Shown here: positions 33,887 to 42,039 of the stretch, in pieces | How positions within the stretch are numbered: position 1 is the stretch's first letter | Layout of the letters: each line of letters begins with the position of its first letter | Position numbers and translations under genes: made by a program | Notes under the pieces: generated by a model | Told to the model about the DNA's origin: nothing | Seen by the model: only the letters and a program-made list of their open reading frames with translations | Database searches by the model: none | Origin: DAITAZ01 sp036824045 | GTDB taxonomy: Bacteria > Pseudomonadota > Gammaproteobacteria > Burkholderiales > Rhodocyclaceae | Assembly (NCBI GenBank): GCA_036824045.1 | Contig: DAITAZ010000009.1 | Location: 1 to 64,000 of the forward strand | DNA length: 64,000 nt | Direction: 5' to 3'

Positions 33887-33973
33887 AACGCCCGCCCCCA
33901 ACACAACAGCCAGTCGCCCCCCGGGGCGGGGTACAATCGCGGCCTTTCGATTTTTTCCGTTAGGGAGTGCAGG

Positions 33974-34582
33974 GTGCAAATCGTTTGCCTGGACCTTGAA
34001 GGCGTGCTGGTCCCCGAGATCTGGATCGAGTTTTCCAAGCGCACGGGGATTCCCGAGCTGACCCGCACCACCCGGGACGAACCGGATTACGACAAGCTGA
34101 TGCGTTTCCGGCTGGATATCCTGGACCAGCACAAGCTCGGCATCGCCGACATCCAGGCAGTGATCAACGACATGGGCCCCATGGCCGGTGCCCGCGAGTT
34201 TCTGGACGGCCTGCGCGAGCAGTTCCAGGTGGTCATCCTGTCCGACACGTTCTACCAGTTCGCCGCGCCGCTGATGCACCAGCTCGGCCAGCCTACCCTG
34301 TTCTGCCACCGGCTGGAGATCGACGACGCCGGCCGGGTCGCCAACTACGTGCTGCGCATGCCGGACCAGAAGCGCGCCGCCGTCAAAGCCTTCAAGGCGC
34401 TGAACTTCAAGACCATCGCCGCAGGCGATTCCTACAACGACACCACCATGCTGGGCGAAGCCCACGCCGGCATCTTCTTCCGCCCGCCCGCCAACGTGAT
34501 CGCGGATTTCCCCCAGTTCCCGGTCACCACCAACTACGCGGAACTCCGGGAGCAGATTCTGGCCGCCAGCCAACGGATCTGA
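33974..34582 (+). CDS. thrH: ThrH: phosphoserine phosphatase / homoserine phosphotransferase
   Basis: HAD-family enzyme of 202 residues starting at GTG. The nucleophile motif is DLEGV (D7), with the threonine-to-glutamate style variation of ThrH rather than the SerB DMDST, followed by ILSDTFYQF and AAGDSYNDTTML. ThrH of Pseudomonas hydrolyses phosphoserine and can pass the phosphate to homoserine, bridging serine and threonine synthesis. A bidirectional terminator follows at 34602. A dedicated homoserine kinase is also present (16163). Confidence 0.92.
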   Translation: MQIVCLDLEGVLVPEIWIEFSKRTGIPELTRTTRDEPDYDKLMRFRLDILDQHKLGIADIQAVINDMGPMAGAREFLDGLREQFQVVILSDTFYQFAAPLMHQLGQPTLFCHRLEIDDAGRVANYVLRMPDQKRAAVKAFKALNFKTIAAGDSYNDTTMLGEAHAGIFFRPPANVIADFPQFPVTTNYAELREQILAASQRI

Positions 34583-34601
34583 GGCGAGGAACCCGCCCAC
34601 G

Positions 34602-34628
34602 AAAAAGGCGCCGCTGGGGCGCCTTTTT
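34602..34628. terminator. Bidirectional intrinsic terminator
   Basis: Eleven-base stem AAAAAGGCGCC / GGCGCCTTTTT (34602-34612 and 34618-34628) with a 5-base loop and a U tract in either direction. It separates the convergent thrH and yqjK-like genes. Confidence 0.9.
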
Positions 34629-34933
34629 CATTTTGCCCGGAGCAAACCGCGCTCCACCAGCAGCGGCCTCAACCTCAGCCACCCCTGCCAGGCGAAGAAC
34701 GTCCGCCGCGCGAGCCGGAATGTCCGTCGCGGCTTCAGCACCAGGATCAGCGTGCCGGCGCCGATCAGCCACTGGGGATTGGCCTTCAGCCAGCGCACCG
34801 AGTGGCTTACCGCATCGGCGGCACCAAGCGCTGGCGCCACCCCCGCTGCGTGCCCGGCCCACCGGGCCCGCAACTGGCCGCTCCGCTCCAGCAGGCGCTC
34901 CCGCTTGAGGGCGAGTGCCTCGGCCTTGCTCAC
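34628..34933 (-). CDS. YqjK-like protein
   Basis: 101-residue basic protein starting at a GTG that overlaps the yqjE-like stop (GTGA). The N-terminal half is a charged helix rich in arginine and leucine (ALALKRERLLERS), followed by a hydrophobic segment (LIGAGTLILVL) and a basic tail. Size, layout and position after a DUF883 gene and a YqjE gene point to the YqjK family. Function unknown, probably envelope-associated. Confidence 0.75.
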   Translation of the reverse strand: MSKAEALALKRERLLERSGQLRARWAGHAAGVAPALGAADAVSHSVRWLKANPQWLIGAGTLILVLKPRRTFRLARRTFFAWQGWLRLRPLLVERGLLRAK

Positions 34934-35319
34934 ATGTCCCCCGACCGGAGCTTTTCCCGGTCCTTGGCCAGTTCGGCAAGGCTGGCTGAAAAGAGCGACG
35001 AACCGGCTGCCTTGAGGCGCATGGCCAAAGCGAGGAAGACACCCCCCAGCGTCAGGAAGACGGCGGTGAAAATCCCCAAGGCCAGCAGCCGCTGGCCTTC
35101 CCACATCAGCACGGTGAGCAGCACCGCCAGGAATACCAGGCCGAAGACCAGGCACAGCACTGCCGCCACCCCATACACCAGCATGGCCCCCAGCCGCGCA
35201 CCCTCGGCCTGGGCCTCGACGGAGAGCAGGGCCAGACGGTTTTGGGCGATGGCCAACGTGGTGGCCAGCAGCCCGCGGGCGTGGCTGACCAGCCCTGCCT
35301 TGGCGGGAGTCTCTGTCAT
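34930..35319 (-). CDS. YqjE-like (phage holin superfamily) membrane protein
   Basis: 129-residue protein with two adjacent long membrane helices (about 48-70 and 78-102) flanked by charged helices, the layout of the YqjE / Phage_holin_3_6 family. Despite the family name this is a chromosomal envelope gene. It is the middle gene of a DUF883-yqjE-yqjK set found in many proteobacteria, sometimes linked to stress survival. Confidence 0.82.
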   Translation of the reverse strand: MTETPAKAGLVSHARGLLATTLAIAQNRLALLSVEAQAEGARLGAMLVYGVAAVLCLVFGLVFLAVLLTVLMWEGQRLLALGIFTAVFLTLGGVFLALAMRLKAAGSSLFSASLAELAKDREKLRSGDM

Positions 35320-35341
35320 GGCGCCCAGCCCTTTCCCGAGC

Positions 35342-35653
35342 CTAACGACGGCCGATCAGCAGGCCGATGATCAGGCCCACGCCCGCGGCCACGCCCACGG
35401 CGCGCCAGGGGTTGTCATGCACGTAGTCATCCGTGGCGCGGGCGGCAGCCTTGCTCTTGTCCACCACGGTGGCTTCCAGATCCGCCAGACGGATCTTGGC
35501 TGCGCTCAGATGCTCCTGCACCTTGATGCGCATCTCGCCCATCTTGTCGCCCGCCGTGCCAGCGGTCGCCTTGAGCAGTTCTTCCGCATCCGCCACCACC
35601 TGTTTGAAATCGGAAACCAGCTTTTCCTTGCCCACTTGGCTCATTTCGCTCAT
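35342..35653 (-). CDS. DUF883 / ElaB-YqjD-like ribosome-associated membrane protein
   Basis: 103-residue protein with a long amphipathic helical body and one C-terminal membrane anchor (VGVAAGVGLIIGLLIG) ending in arginines, preceded by DDYVHDNPWRAVG, the signature of the ElaB/YqjD/DUF883 family. E. coli relatives bind stationary-phase ribosomes and tether them to the inner membrane. The ATG has GAGGAG upstream. It heads the set with yqjE and yqjK. Confidence 0.9.
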   Translation of the reverse strand: MSEMSQVGKEKLVSDFKQVVADAEELLKATAGTAGDKMGEMRIKVQEHLSAAKIRLADLEATVVDKSKAAARATDDYVHDNPWRAVGVAAGVGLIIGLLIGRR

Positions 35654-35771
35654 TTGCGTGCTCCTCGCTATCGTTGGATGCAGTGACTCATCTGAATGAT
35701 CACGCTACGCCATCCGGGCATGCGCAACCCTGTTTCAAATCAATACAGCTTGTATATGGGGATGGTTCCGC

Positions 35772-36686
35772 CTAATTCCAGAGCCAGGCCGCACCCCGGA
35801 CGCCCCCGGACGCGCCATGGCGGTTTCTGAGCAGGCGGGTGGCCACATGATCCGAAAACACATAGCGGCGCCACAACTGGGGCACATTGCGGTACAGGTG
35901 GTCCACCCCGGACATGCCGCCACCCAGCACGATCACATGGGGATCGAGGATGTTGATCACCTGCGCCAAGGCCCGGGCGAGGCGGCCCTCGTAACGCGCC
36001 AGACTGGCCCCGCAGGGCTCGTCGCCCGCCAATGCCCGGGCCACGATTTCCTCTGGCTTCAGGCTTTGCCCGGTTACCTGGGCATGGTCGCGGGCAAAAC
36101 CGGGGCCGGACAGGTAGGTCTCGATGCAACCCTTGTGGCCACAGTAGCAGGCGGGCAGGGGTTCGTCTTCCGGGCCGTGGAAGGGCAAAGGGTTGTGGCC
36201 CCATTCACCGGCGATGGCATTGGCGCCGGTGAGCACGTGGCCATGCACCACCACGCCACCGCCCACCCCCGTTCCGAGGATGACTCCAAACACGACCTGC
36301 GCGCCCTCTGCCACCCCGTCCACCGCCTCCGACAGGGCAAAGCAGTTGGCGTCATTGGCCAGGCGTACCTCGCGTCCCAACGCGTTCTCCAGATCTTCCC
36401 GCAGGGGCTGGCCATTGAGGCAGACGGAATTGGAATTCTTGATCCGACCCGTCAGATCCGACACGGCACCCGGAGTACCCACGCCCAGGGTGCCGGTGGC
36501 ACCCAATTCGCGTTCCACGTCCCGGACCAGCGCCACCACCGCCGCCACCGTTCCCGCGTAGTCCCCCTGCGGCGTTGCGACGCGCCGGCGCAGCAACTCC
36601 CGCCCGTCGGCATCCAGGGCAATGATCTCGATTTTGGTACCGCCCAGGTCGACACCCAGACGCAATGGATAGTGGCTGTGGGACAT
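35772..36686 (-). CDS. ROK-family sugar kinase (fructokinase/NagK-like)
   Basis: 304-residue ROK kinase. The phosphate loop DLGGTK (13-18), the catalytic NDANCFALSEA, the glycine loop GTGVGGGVVVHG and the zinc-binding CYCGHKGCIETYLSG are all present. The MSHSH start follows an in-frame extension that lacks conservation. The closest resemblance is to E. coli Mak/NagK-type hexokinases, so the substrate is probably fructose, mannose, glucose or N-acetylglucosamine. It is divergent from the DUF1840 gene and has no sugar transporter next to it. Confidence 0.9.
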   Translation of the reverse strand: MSHSHYPLRLGVDLGGTKIEIIALDADGRELLRRRVATPQGDYAGTVAAVVALVRDVERELGATGTLGVGTPGAVSDLTGRIKNSNSVCLNGQPLREDLENALGREVRLANDANCFALSEAVDGVAEGAQVVFGVILGTGVGGGVVVHGHVLTGANAIAGEWGHNPLPFHGPEDEPLPACYCGHKGCIETYLSGPGFARDHAQVTGQSLKPEEIVARALAGDEPCGASLARYEGRLARALAQVINILDPHVIVLGGGMSGVDHLYRNVPQLWRRYVFSDHVATRLLRNRHGASGGVRGAAWLWN

Positions 36687-36824
36687 GAATGGATCCGCAG
36701 AACTCGCAGCAGCCCCCTTACGACTCCGGGGCGCGACACGCACGCAAGCATTATACGGACAGCACGCCCGACCCAACCCGAAGGATACAATGCCCTTTCA
36801 CACACGTAGTCGGGAGACAATCGC

Positions 36825-37160
36825 ATGATCATCACATTCCGCTCCCGGGCTGCCGGGGACGTCATCATGTTTGGCGACGTGGCCAAGCGCATGCTCGAGA
36901 TCATGGGCAAGGACCCGGAAGAGCCCAAGGGCATTCTCACCGTCGCACAACTGCCGCAGGCCATCGCCAGCCTGCAGCAGGCCATTGCCGACGACAAAGC
37001 CCGCATGGCCGCCATGGCCGAAGAAGACCGCCCCAAGACAGAGCCCGCACCCGGCGGCGGCAAGCGCCCTTTTGTCAGCCTGGCCCAGCGTGCCGCGCCC
37101 TTGCTGGAACAACTGAACTATTCGCTGAAAGAGGAACAGCCCGTCACCTGGGGCACCTGA
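36825..37160 (+). CDS. DUF1840 protein
   Basis: 111-residue protein of the DUF1840 family, common in betaproteobacteria and of unknown function. It opens with MIITFRSRAAGDVIMFG and VAKRMLEIMGKDP, has a charged linker, and ends with a helical PLLEQLNYSLKEE segment. No signal peptide. It is transcribed away from the ROK kinase gene. Confidence 0.88.
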   Translation: MIITFRSRAAGDVIMFGDVAKRMLEIMGKDPEEPKGILTVAQLPQAIASLQQAIADDKARMAAMAEEDRPKTEPAPGGGKRPFVSLAQRAAPLLEQLNYSLKEEQPVTWGT

Positions 37161-37364
37161 AGCCCCAACCCGGACAATGTGCAAAACCCTGTGTCGCCGT
37201 CCAGAGGTGTCAACCTGCCACGATGGGCCGGGCGTTATGGCCCTGCGCTCGCCCCAACGCCCGCACCCCATCGGGAACGGGAATGGTTGGCAAGGGTCTA
37301 CCGCCAGGTGGCTCCCGCGGGAGCAAGGACGTTTCTCTTACAGGTTTGTACAGGAGGATTTGCC

Positions 37365-37688
37365 ATGACCGAGATCATCCCCCGCACCCCGGAACCCGAT
37401 TCCCGCCGGACTGGGGGCGAACTGGACCCAGTGCTGCAGGCTTGGCGGCAGCTCGTCAACGCGGTGGCTGAACTGTTCCGTGGCCGGGCCAGCCGTGTCC
37501 GCCCCTGGGTGGATCAGGCGGAAAAGCAGGTCCACGAATGGAGCCAGGGCATGGGTCAGCAATTGGGCGGCGAGGCCAGCCGCGCCGCCAACGCCACGCG
37601 CCGCTTCGTGCAGGAGCGCCCGGTACAGGCCATGGGCATCGCCGCCGCCGCGGCCCTGCTGCTGGCTGCCCTGGTCCGCCGCAAGTAG
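37365..37688 (+). CDS. Small DUF883-like membrane-anchored protein
   Basis: 107-residue protein with helical, charged body and a C-terminal membrane segment (AMGIAAAAALLLAALVRRK) preceded by RRFVQERPVQ, which resembles the anchor region of DUF883/YqjD proteins. The start is supported by CAGGAGG nine bases upstream. It would be a second member of this type in the window. Function unknown. A terminator follows at 37717. Confidence 0.7.
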   Translation: MTEIIPRTPEPDSRRTGGELDPVLQAWRQLVNAVAELFRGRASRVRPWVDQAEKQVHEWSQGMGQQLGGEASRAANATRRFVQERPVQAMGIAAAAALLLAALVRRK

Positions 37689-37716
37689 TCCGCGCCGGGC
37701 GGATGCCGTGTCAATC

Positions 37717-37742
37717 GGGGCCCGTCCACCGGGCCCCTTTTT
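37717..37742 (+). terminator. Intrinsic terminator
   Basis: Eight-base stem GGGGCCCG / CGGGCCCC (37717-37724 and 37730-37737) with a 5-base loop and five T residues. It ends the DUF883-like gene against the convergent CAP gene. Confidence 0.85.
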
Positions 37743-37744
37743 CA

Positions 37745-38362
37745 TCAATACGGCTTGCGGCCGGTGAAATTTCCGGGCGGGCTGTAGTTGCACCCAATGA
37801 TCACTGAATCGCGGCACTGGGCAATGCCGCAGCCCAGTTCGCGGGTCTCCCGCCACACCATCTGGGTGTAGTGGCCGACCTTGATGTAGTTGCGGTCGTT
37901 GATCGCCTCGCCCCGGTACACACGCTTTTCTTCTTCCCAGGAACGCGCCGCCTCCACCGGGCCAAAATAGCCCCGGGTACCGATGAACAGGTTTTCCCCG
38001 TAGTTGCTGCGACGGGGGTTGTGCTGCAGGCCGCAGCTCCCCGCGGCCAGCTTGTCCAGCCAGGCCTGCTGGAACCGGGCAACTTCCGCCGACCAGGAGA
38101 GGGGCGGCACGCCGACTTCCTGGCGCACCCGGTTGTGCTCGGCCAGCATGGTCGCTGCCTGCTCGGTATTCATGCGCGAACCGGTTTCCGTCTGGATCGC
38201 CTCGGAACGCGCCGCCGACGCGGCGGCCGGTGCCGGGCCGGGCGCCACCGGCGTTGCCTTGGGGGAAGATGGGACAGGCTCAACCGTGCTGCAAGCGCCC
38301 AAGAGAGTCAGCAATGCGGCGATAACGACGCGTTCGACGGCGAGGCAGGGTGATCGTGACAT
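37745..38362 (-). CDS. CAP-domain (SCP/PR-1 like) lipoprotein
   Basis: 205-residue secreted protein. The N-terminus is a lipoprotein signal with lipobox LGAC (cysteine about 24), then an alanine/proline-rich linker and a CAP domain with AEHNRVRQEVGVPPL, the GENLF and HYTQMVWRETRELGCG signatures and CNYSPPGNF at the end. The two CAP histidines and glutamates appear present. Bacterial CAP proteins are secreted, of largely unknown function. Four cysteines could form disulfides. Confidence 0.9.
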   Translation of the reverse strand: MSRSPCLAVERVVIAALLTLLGACSTVEPVPSSPKATPVAPGPAPAAASAARSEAIQTETGSRMNTEQAATMLAEHNRVRQEVGVPPLSWSAEVARFQQAWLDKLAAGSCGLQHNPRRSNYGENLFIGTRGYFGPVEAARSWEEEKRVYRGEAINDRNYIKVGHYTQMVWRETRELGCGIAQCRDSVIIGCNYSPPGNFTGRKPY

Positions 38363-38487
38363 GGGAACTCCCGGCGGGCCCGGCCAGCGGCTCCGACAGG
38401 AAGCCGACCCACACTGCCAGGCAGCAAAAAAGCGCCAGTTTACCCCGCTGCTTCCCTGCTGTGGGCGACCACTTCCGCCAGCCGCAC

Positions 38488-38991
38488 TCAGGCGGTAATG
38501 CGGGACTGCTTCTGCAGCTTGGCCTTGATGCGGTTTTGCTTGAGACGGGAGAGGTATTCCACGAAAACCTTGCCGTCCAGGTGGTCGATCTCGTGCTGCA
38601 GGCACACGGCGAGCAGGCCATCAGCGTCGATGGAGAAGCGCTCTCCGGCAAGATTGAGGGCCTGCACGGTGACCCGCTCCGCCCGCACCACCTTGTCGTA
38701 GATGCCGGGCACCGACAGGCAACCTTCCTCGTATTCCTGCAGACCGCTGTGGGCGACGATCTCCGGATTGATCAAGGTCAGCAGGCCATCCCGGTTCTCG
38801 CTGATGTCGATGACGACGACCCGTTTTCGGACGTTGACCTGGGTTGCCGCCAGACCAATGCCCGGCGCCGCGTACATGGTTTCCGCCATGTTTGTCGCCA
38901 GTTCCCGGATCTCGTCCGTCACCGCCTGCACCGGCGCCGCCTTCTCGTGGAGGCGGGGATCGGGGTAACGCAGGATAGGTAGCAGTGCCAT
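38488..38991 (-). CDS. def: Peptide deformylase
   Basis: Removes the formyl group from nascent proteins. The 167-residue product has all three metal-site motifs: GIGLAATQ (44-51), EGCLS (89-93, metal ligand C91) and HEIDH (133-137). The ATG used gives the family's normal start MALLPILRYPD. In most related genomes def is followed by fmt; here a CAP lipoprotein gene follows instead. It is divergent from the LysM gene. Confidence 0.96.
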   Translation of the reverse strand: MALLPILRYPDPRLHEKAAPVQAVTDEIRELATNMAETMYAAPGIGLAATQVNVRKRVVVIDISENRDGLLTLINPEIVAHSGLQEYEEGCLSVPGIYDKVVRAERVTVQALNLAGERFSIDADGLLAVCLQHEIDHLDGKVFVEYLSRLKQNRIKAKLQKQSRITA

Positions 38992-39141
38992 AAATGGAGT
39001 CCTTGCCGGTTGCCGAAGGCCGGCGTGCGCAAATTGCCCTAAAGCTCCGGGGCCCGGGCGCCGAAAAAGCTGTCGGGAACAGGCGGGGCACATCCACCCC
39101 GCCCGGCTACCCGCCCCTCAGCCCGTGTCGCGAGCCAGATC

Positions 39142-40191
39142 ATGATTTTGCGCATTATATCCGTCCTCGTTTTCTGCTTATCAACCTTGGCGCTGGCCGA
39201 TGAAGGCCCGGTGCAACTGGCGGACGACGCGCCGGATTCCCATGTGGTGGTCAAGGGGGACACGCTCTGGGGCATATCCGGCCGTTTCCTGAAACATCCC
39301 TGGCGCTGGCCGGAAGTGTGGCGGCTGAACCGGGAACAGATCCGCAATCCGCACCTGATCTACCCGGGCCAGGTGGTATTCCTCGACCGCTCCGGCCCCT
39401 ATCTCCGGCTTGGCAGGCGGGTCGGCGGTGGCACGCAGGACAGCGCCCGACCGTCCGAGGGGCGCGCCTCGCCGAGGATCTACGACGAAAAGGTGGGCTC
39501 GGCGATACCGAGCATTCCATACCGGGATATCGAGCCTTTCCTGTCGCGACCGCTGGTGGTCGATGAATCCGGCCTGAAGGACGCGGGCATGATCCTCGCC
39601 ACCCAGGAAAACCGGGTCATGGTGGGGGCCGGCAACGTGATCTACGCCACCAAGGTGAACGAGCAGGTGCGGGACTGGCAGATATTCCGCCCTGAAGATC
39701 CCATCCGCGATCCCATCAGCAACGAAGTGCTCGGACATGAAGCTTTTTACCTCGGCACAGCCCGCCTCGCGCGCTCCGGCGAGCCAGCCACCCTGGAGGT
39801 GACCCGCGCGGTGCAGGAAGTCGGCCGGGGAGACAAGATCATCCCCACTGCCGAACCAGAGCTCCTCACCTATGCGCCCCACGCGCCCGAAAGCCAAGTA
39901 TCGGGCCACGTGATCCGCCTCTACGACGGCGTGGGAGAAGTGGGTCGCAATCAGATTGTCACCCTCAATCTGGGCAAACGGCAGGGGATGGAGGTGGGAC
40001 ACGTGCTCGCCCTGTATCGCAACGGCGAACTGGTACCGGTGAAGGCCGGCAACGACAAGGCCACCCTCAAGCTGCCGGACGAACGTTACGGACTGGCTTT
40101 CGTGTTCCGTGTGTTCGACCGCGTGAGTTATGCCCTAATAATGAACAGCGAACGCCCGGTTAAGATGCTGGATGTGGTGCGTACCCCCTGA
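39142..40191 (+). CDS. LysM-domain exported protein
   Basis: 349-residue protein with a signal peptide (1-19), one LysM repeat (about 34-82; VVKGDTLWGISGRFLKHPWRWPEVW split around W58) and a long C-terminal domain of beta character without a recognised catalytic motif. The variant LysM with HPWRWPEVWRLN is the form usually encoded next to dprA in betaproteobacteria. It probably binds peptidoglycan. It is divergent from def and leads the dprA-smg-topB run. Confidence 0.9.
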   Translation: MILRIISVLVFCLSTLALADEGPVQLADDAPDSHVVVKGDTLWGISGRFLKHPWRWPEVWRLNREQIRNPHLIYPGQVVFLDRSGPYLRLGRRVGGGTQDSARPSEGRASPRIYDEKVGSAIPSIPYRDIEPFLSRPLVVDESGLKDAGMILATQENRVMVGAGNVIYATKVNEQVRDWQIFRPEDPIRDPISNEVLGHEAFYLGTARLARSGEPATLEVTRAVQEVGRGDKIIPTAEPELLTYAPHAPESQVSGHVIRLYDGVGEVGRNQIVTLNLGKRQGMEVGHVLALYRNGELVPVKAGNDKATLKLPDERYGLAFVFRVFDRVSYALIMNSERPVKMLDVVRTP

Positions 40192-40251
40192 CCGGGCCCG
40201 TTTCGCGGTGGAATCCGGTTGCGGGGCAGCCCCCATAACCGGACCCGCACC

Positions 40252-41358
40252 GTGCAGATTTCTTCAGACCTCGCCGCTTGGCTGCGGCTCACTCTCACCC
40301 CCGAAATCGGCGGTGAACGCCAGCGCATCCTGCTCAACGCTTTTGGCGGGCCCGAACCGGTTTTTTCCGCCAGCCTTGGCCAACTCTCATCGCTGGTTGG
40401 CGAGCGCCCCGCCCGCAAGCTTCTTGAGCACGACAGCCAAGCCGCTGTGGACGCTGCCCTCGCCTGGGCAGCGGAACCGGGCAACCACGTCCTCACCCTT
40501 GCCGATGCGGAGTATCCGCGCCAGCTTCTGCAGATCCCCGATCCGCCGAGCCTGTTGTATGCCAAGGGCCGACTGGACCTCCTTCACCGCCCGGCCATCG
40601 CCATCGTCGGCAGCCGCAACGCGACCGCCCAGGGCGAAGCCAATGCGGAGGACTTCGCCCGCGCCCTCTCCGCAGCCGGTCTGACCATCGTCAGCGGACT
40701 GGCGCTGGGCATCGATGCCGCCGCCCACCGCGGCGGACTGGCGGGCTCCGCGTCAACCGTGGGCGTCATCGGCACCGGCGCTGACCGGATCTACCCGGCC
40801 CGCAATCGGGATCTCACCCATCGCATGGCCCGGGAAGGGCTCATCCTCAGTGAATTTCCCCTGGGCACCCCTGCGATTGCCTCCAATTTCCCTCGCCGCA
40901 ACCGCATCATCTCCGGCCTGGCGCTTGGGGTTCTGGTCGTGGAGGCCGCACCCCAAAGCGGCTCCCTGATTACCGCCCGGCTGGCCGGCGAGCAGGGCAG
41001 GGAGGTGTTCGCCATCCCAGGCTCCATCCATTCCCCGCAGTCCAGGGGCTGCCACCAACTCATCCGCCAGGGCGCCAAGCTGGTGGATTCGGCAGCGGAC
41101 ATTCTCGAAGACCTGCGTCTGCCCGCCGAGCTTCCGACCCCGCCCACTGCCGAAACCGCCATGCCCGCGCCTGCCCCGGAGGAGGCCGAGGTGTCGGAGC
41201 GCTTACTGGCGGCGCTGGGCCATGATCCGTGCGACATGGATCAGCTCACCCGGCGCACTGGCTTGACGCCAGATGCGCTCTACGCCATTCTGTTGGCACT
41301 GGAACTGGATGGTCGGATTGCAACACTGCCGGGCGGACGGTTCCAGCGTGTTCATTAA
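40252..41358 (+). CDS. dprA: DNA-processing protein DprA
   Basis: Single-strand DNA-binding protein that loads RecA during natural transformation. In the 368-residue product the Rossmann core has the IVGSRNAT, SGLALGID and SGSLITARLA patterns, and the C-terminal winged helix (about 310-368) is retained. The start is a GTG giving MQISSDLAAW; a TTG at 40219 is possible. It precedes smg and topB. Confidence 0.93.
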   Translation: MQISSDLAAWLRLTLTPEIGGERQRILLNAFGGPEPVFSASLGQLSSLVGERPARKLLEHDSQAAVDAALAWAAEPGNHVLTLADAEYPRQLLQIPDPPSLLYAKGRLDLLHRPAIAIVGSRNATAQGEANAEDFARALSAAGLTIVSGLALGIDAAAHRGGLAGSASTVGVIGTGADRIYPARNRDLTHRMAREGLILSEFPLGTPAIASNFPRRNRIISGLALGVLVVEAAPQSGSLITARLAGEQGREVFAIPGSIHSPQSRGCHQLIRQGAKLVDSAADILEDLRLPAELPTPPTAETAMPAPAPEEAEVSERLLAALGHDPCDMDQLTRRTGLTPDALYAILLALELDGRIATLPGGRFQRVH

Positions 41359-41377
41359 GTGAGCGTTTGCTACCGCC

Positions 41378-41836
41378 ATGTTTGACGTTCTGGTCTACCT
41401 CTTCCATAACTACGCCCATACCGACGCTTGTCCCGAGCCGTCCCAGTTGGCGCGCAAGCTCTCTTCCGAGGGTTTCGAGGAAGACGAGATTTTCGAAGCC
41501 CTGGAGTGGCTCTCCGGTCTCAAGCGCATCACGGGCACCAGCCGGCCCGAAATCACCCCCGATCACTACTCCTTCCGCTGCTACGCCGAACCGGAACTGG
41601 CCAAGCTGGACACGGACTGCCGTGGCTTCCTGCTGTTTCTGGAAAACGCGGGCGTGCTCGACAGCCTGCTGCGGGAGGTGATCATCGAGCGGGTGATGGC
41701 CCTGGCCGATGACGAGGTCTCACTCTCCAAGCTCAAGGTGATCGTGCTCATGGTGCTGTGGAACCAGCAACAGCCCATGGATTCCCTGATCCTGGAAGAG
41801 TTGCTCAACGAGGACGGCCTGTTTTTCTCCAACTAG
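41378..41836 (+). CDS. smg: Smg (DUF494) protein
   Basis: 152-residue conserved protein of the Smg family, opening with MFDVLVYLFHNY and ending with LILEELLNEDGLFF, both family hallmarks. Smg is all-helical, encoded beside dprA across beta- and gammaproteobacteria and of unknown function. It lies 19 bases after dprA. Confidence 0.93.
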   Translation: MFDVLVYLFHNYAHTDACPEPSQLARKLSSEGFEEDEIFEALEWLSGLKRITGTSRPEITPDHYSFRCYAEPELAKLDTDCRGFLLFLENAGVLDSLLREVIIERVMALADDEVSLSKLKVIVLMVLWNQQQPMDSLILEELLNEDGLFFSN

Positions 41837-42039
41837 GGCCGGAACCTCCTTCTTTTCCCGGCTTGCCTTCCCGGCAGCTTGTTCTTACCATCCGCCACAC
41901 TTCGGGTAGCGCCTTGCGCGCCCGGCCCCAGCCGGCGACAACTCGCAGCCGCCGGCTGGGAAAGCAACGATCGTCAGGGCTGTCCGGCCCGTTTAGGTGA
42001 CGACTTTCCCCAACGTAGCATTGCAGTGGATTCACCCTG

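Noticed and set aside
34930..35653. Possible prophage lysis cassette suggested by the holin-superfamily membrane protein.
   Set aside because: It is the chromosomal YqjE family with DUF883 and YqjK partners; no phage genes are near.
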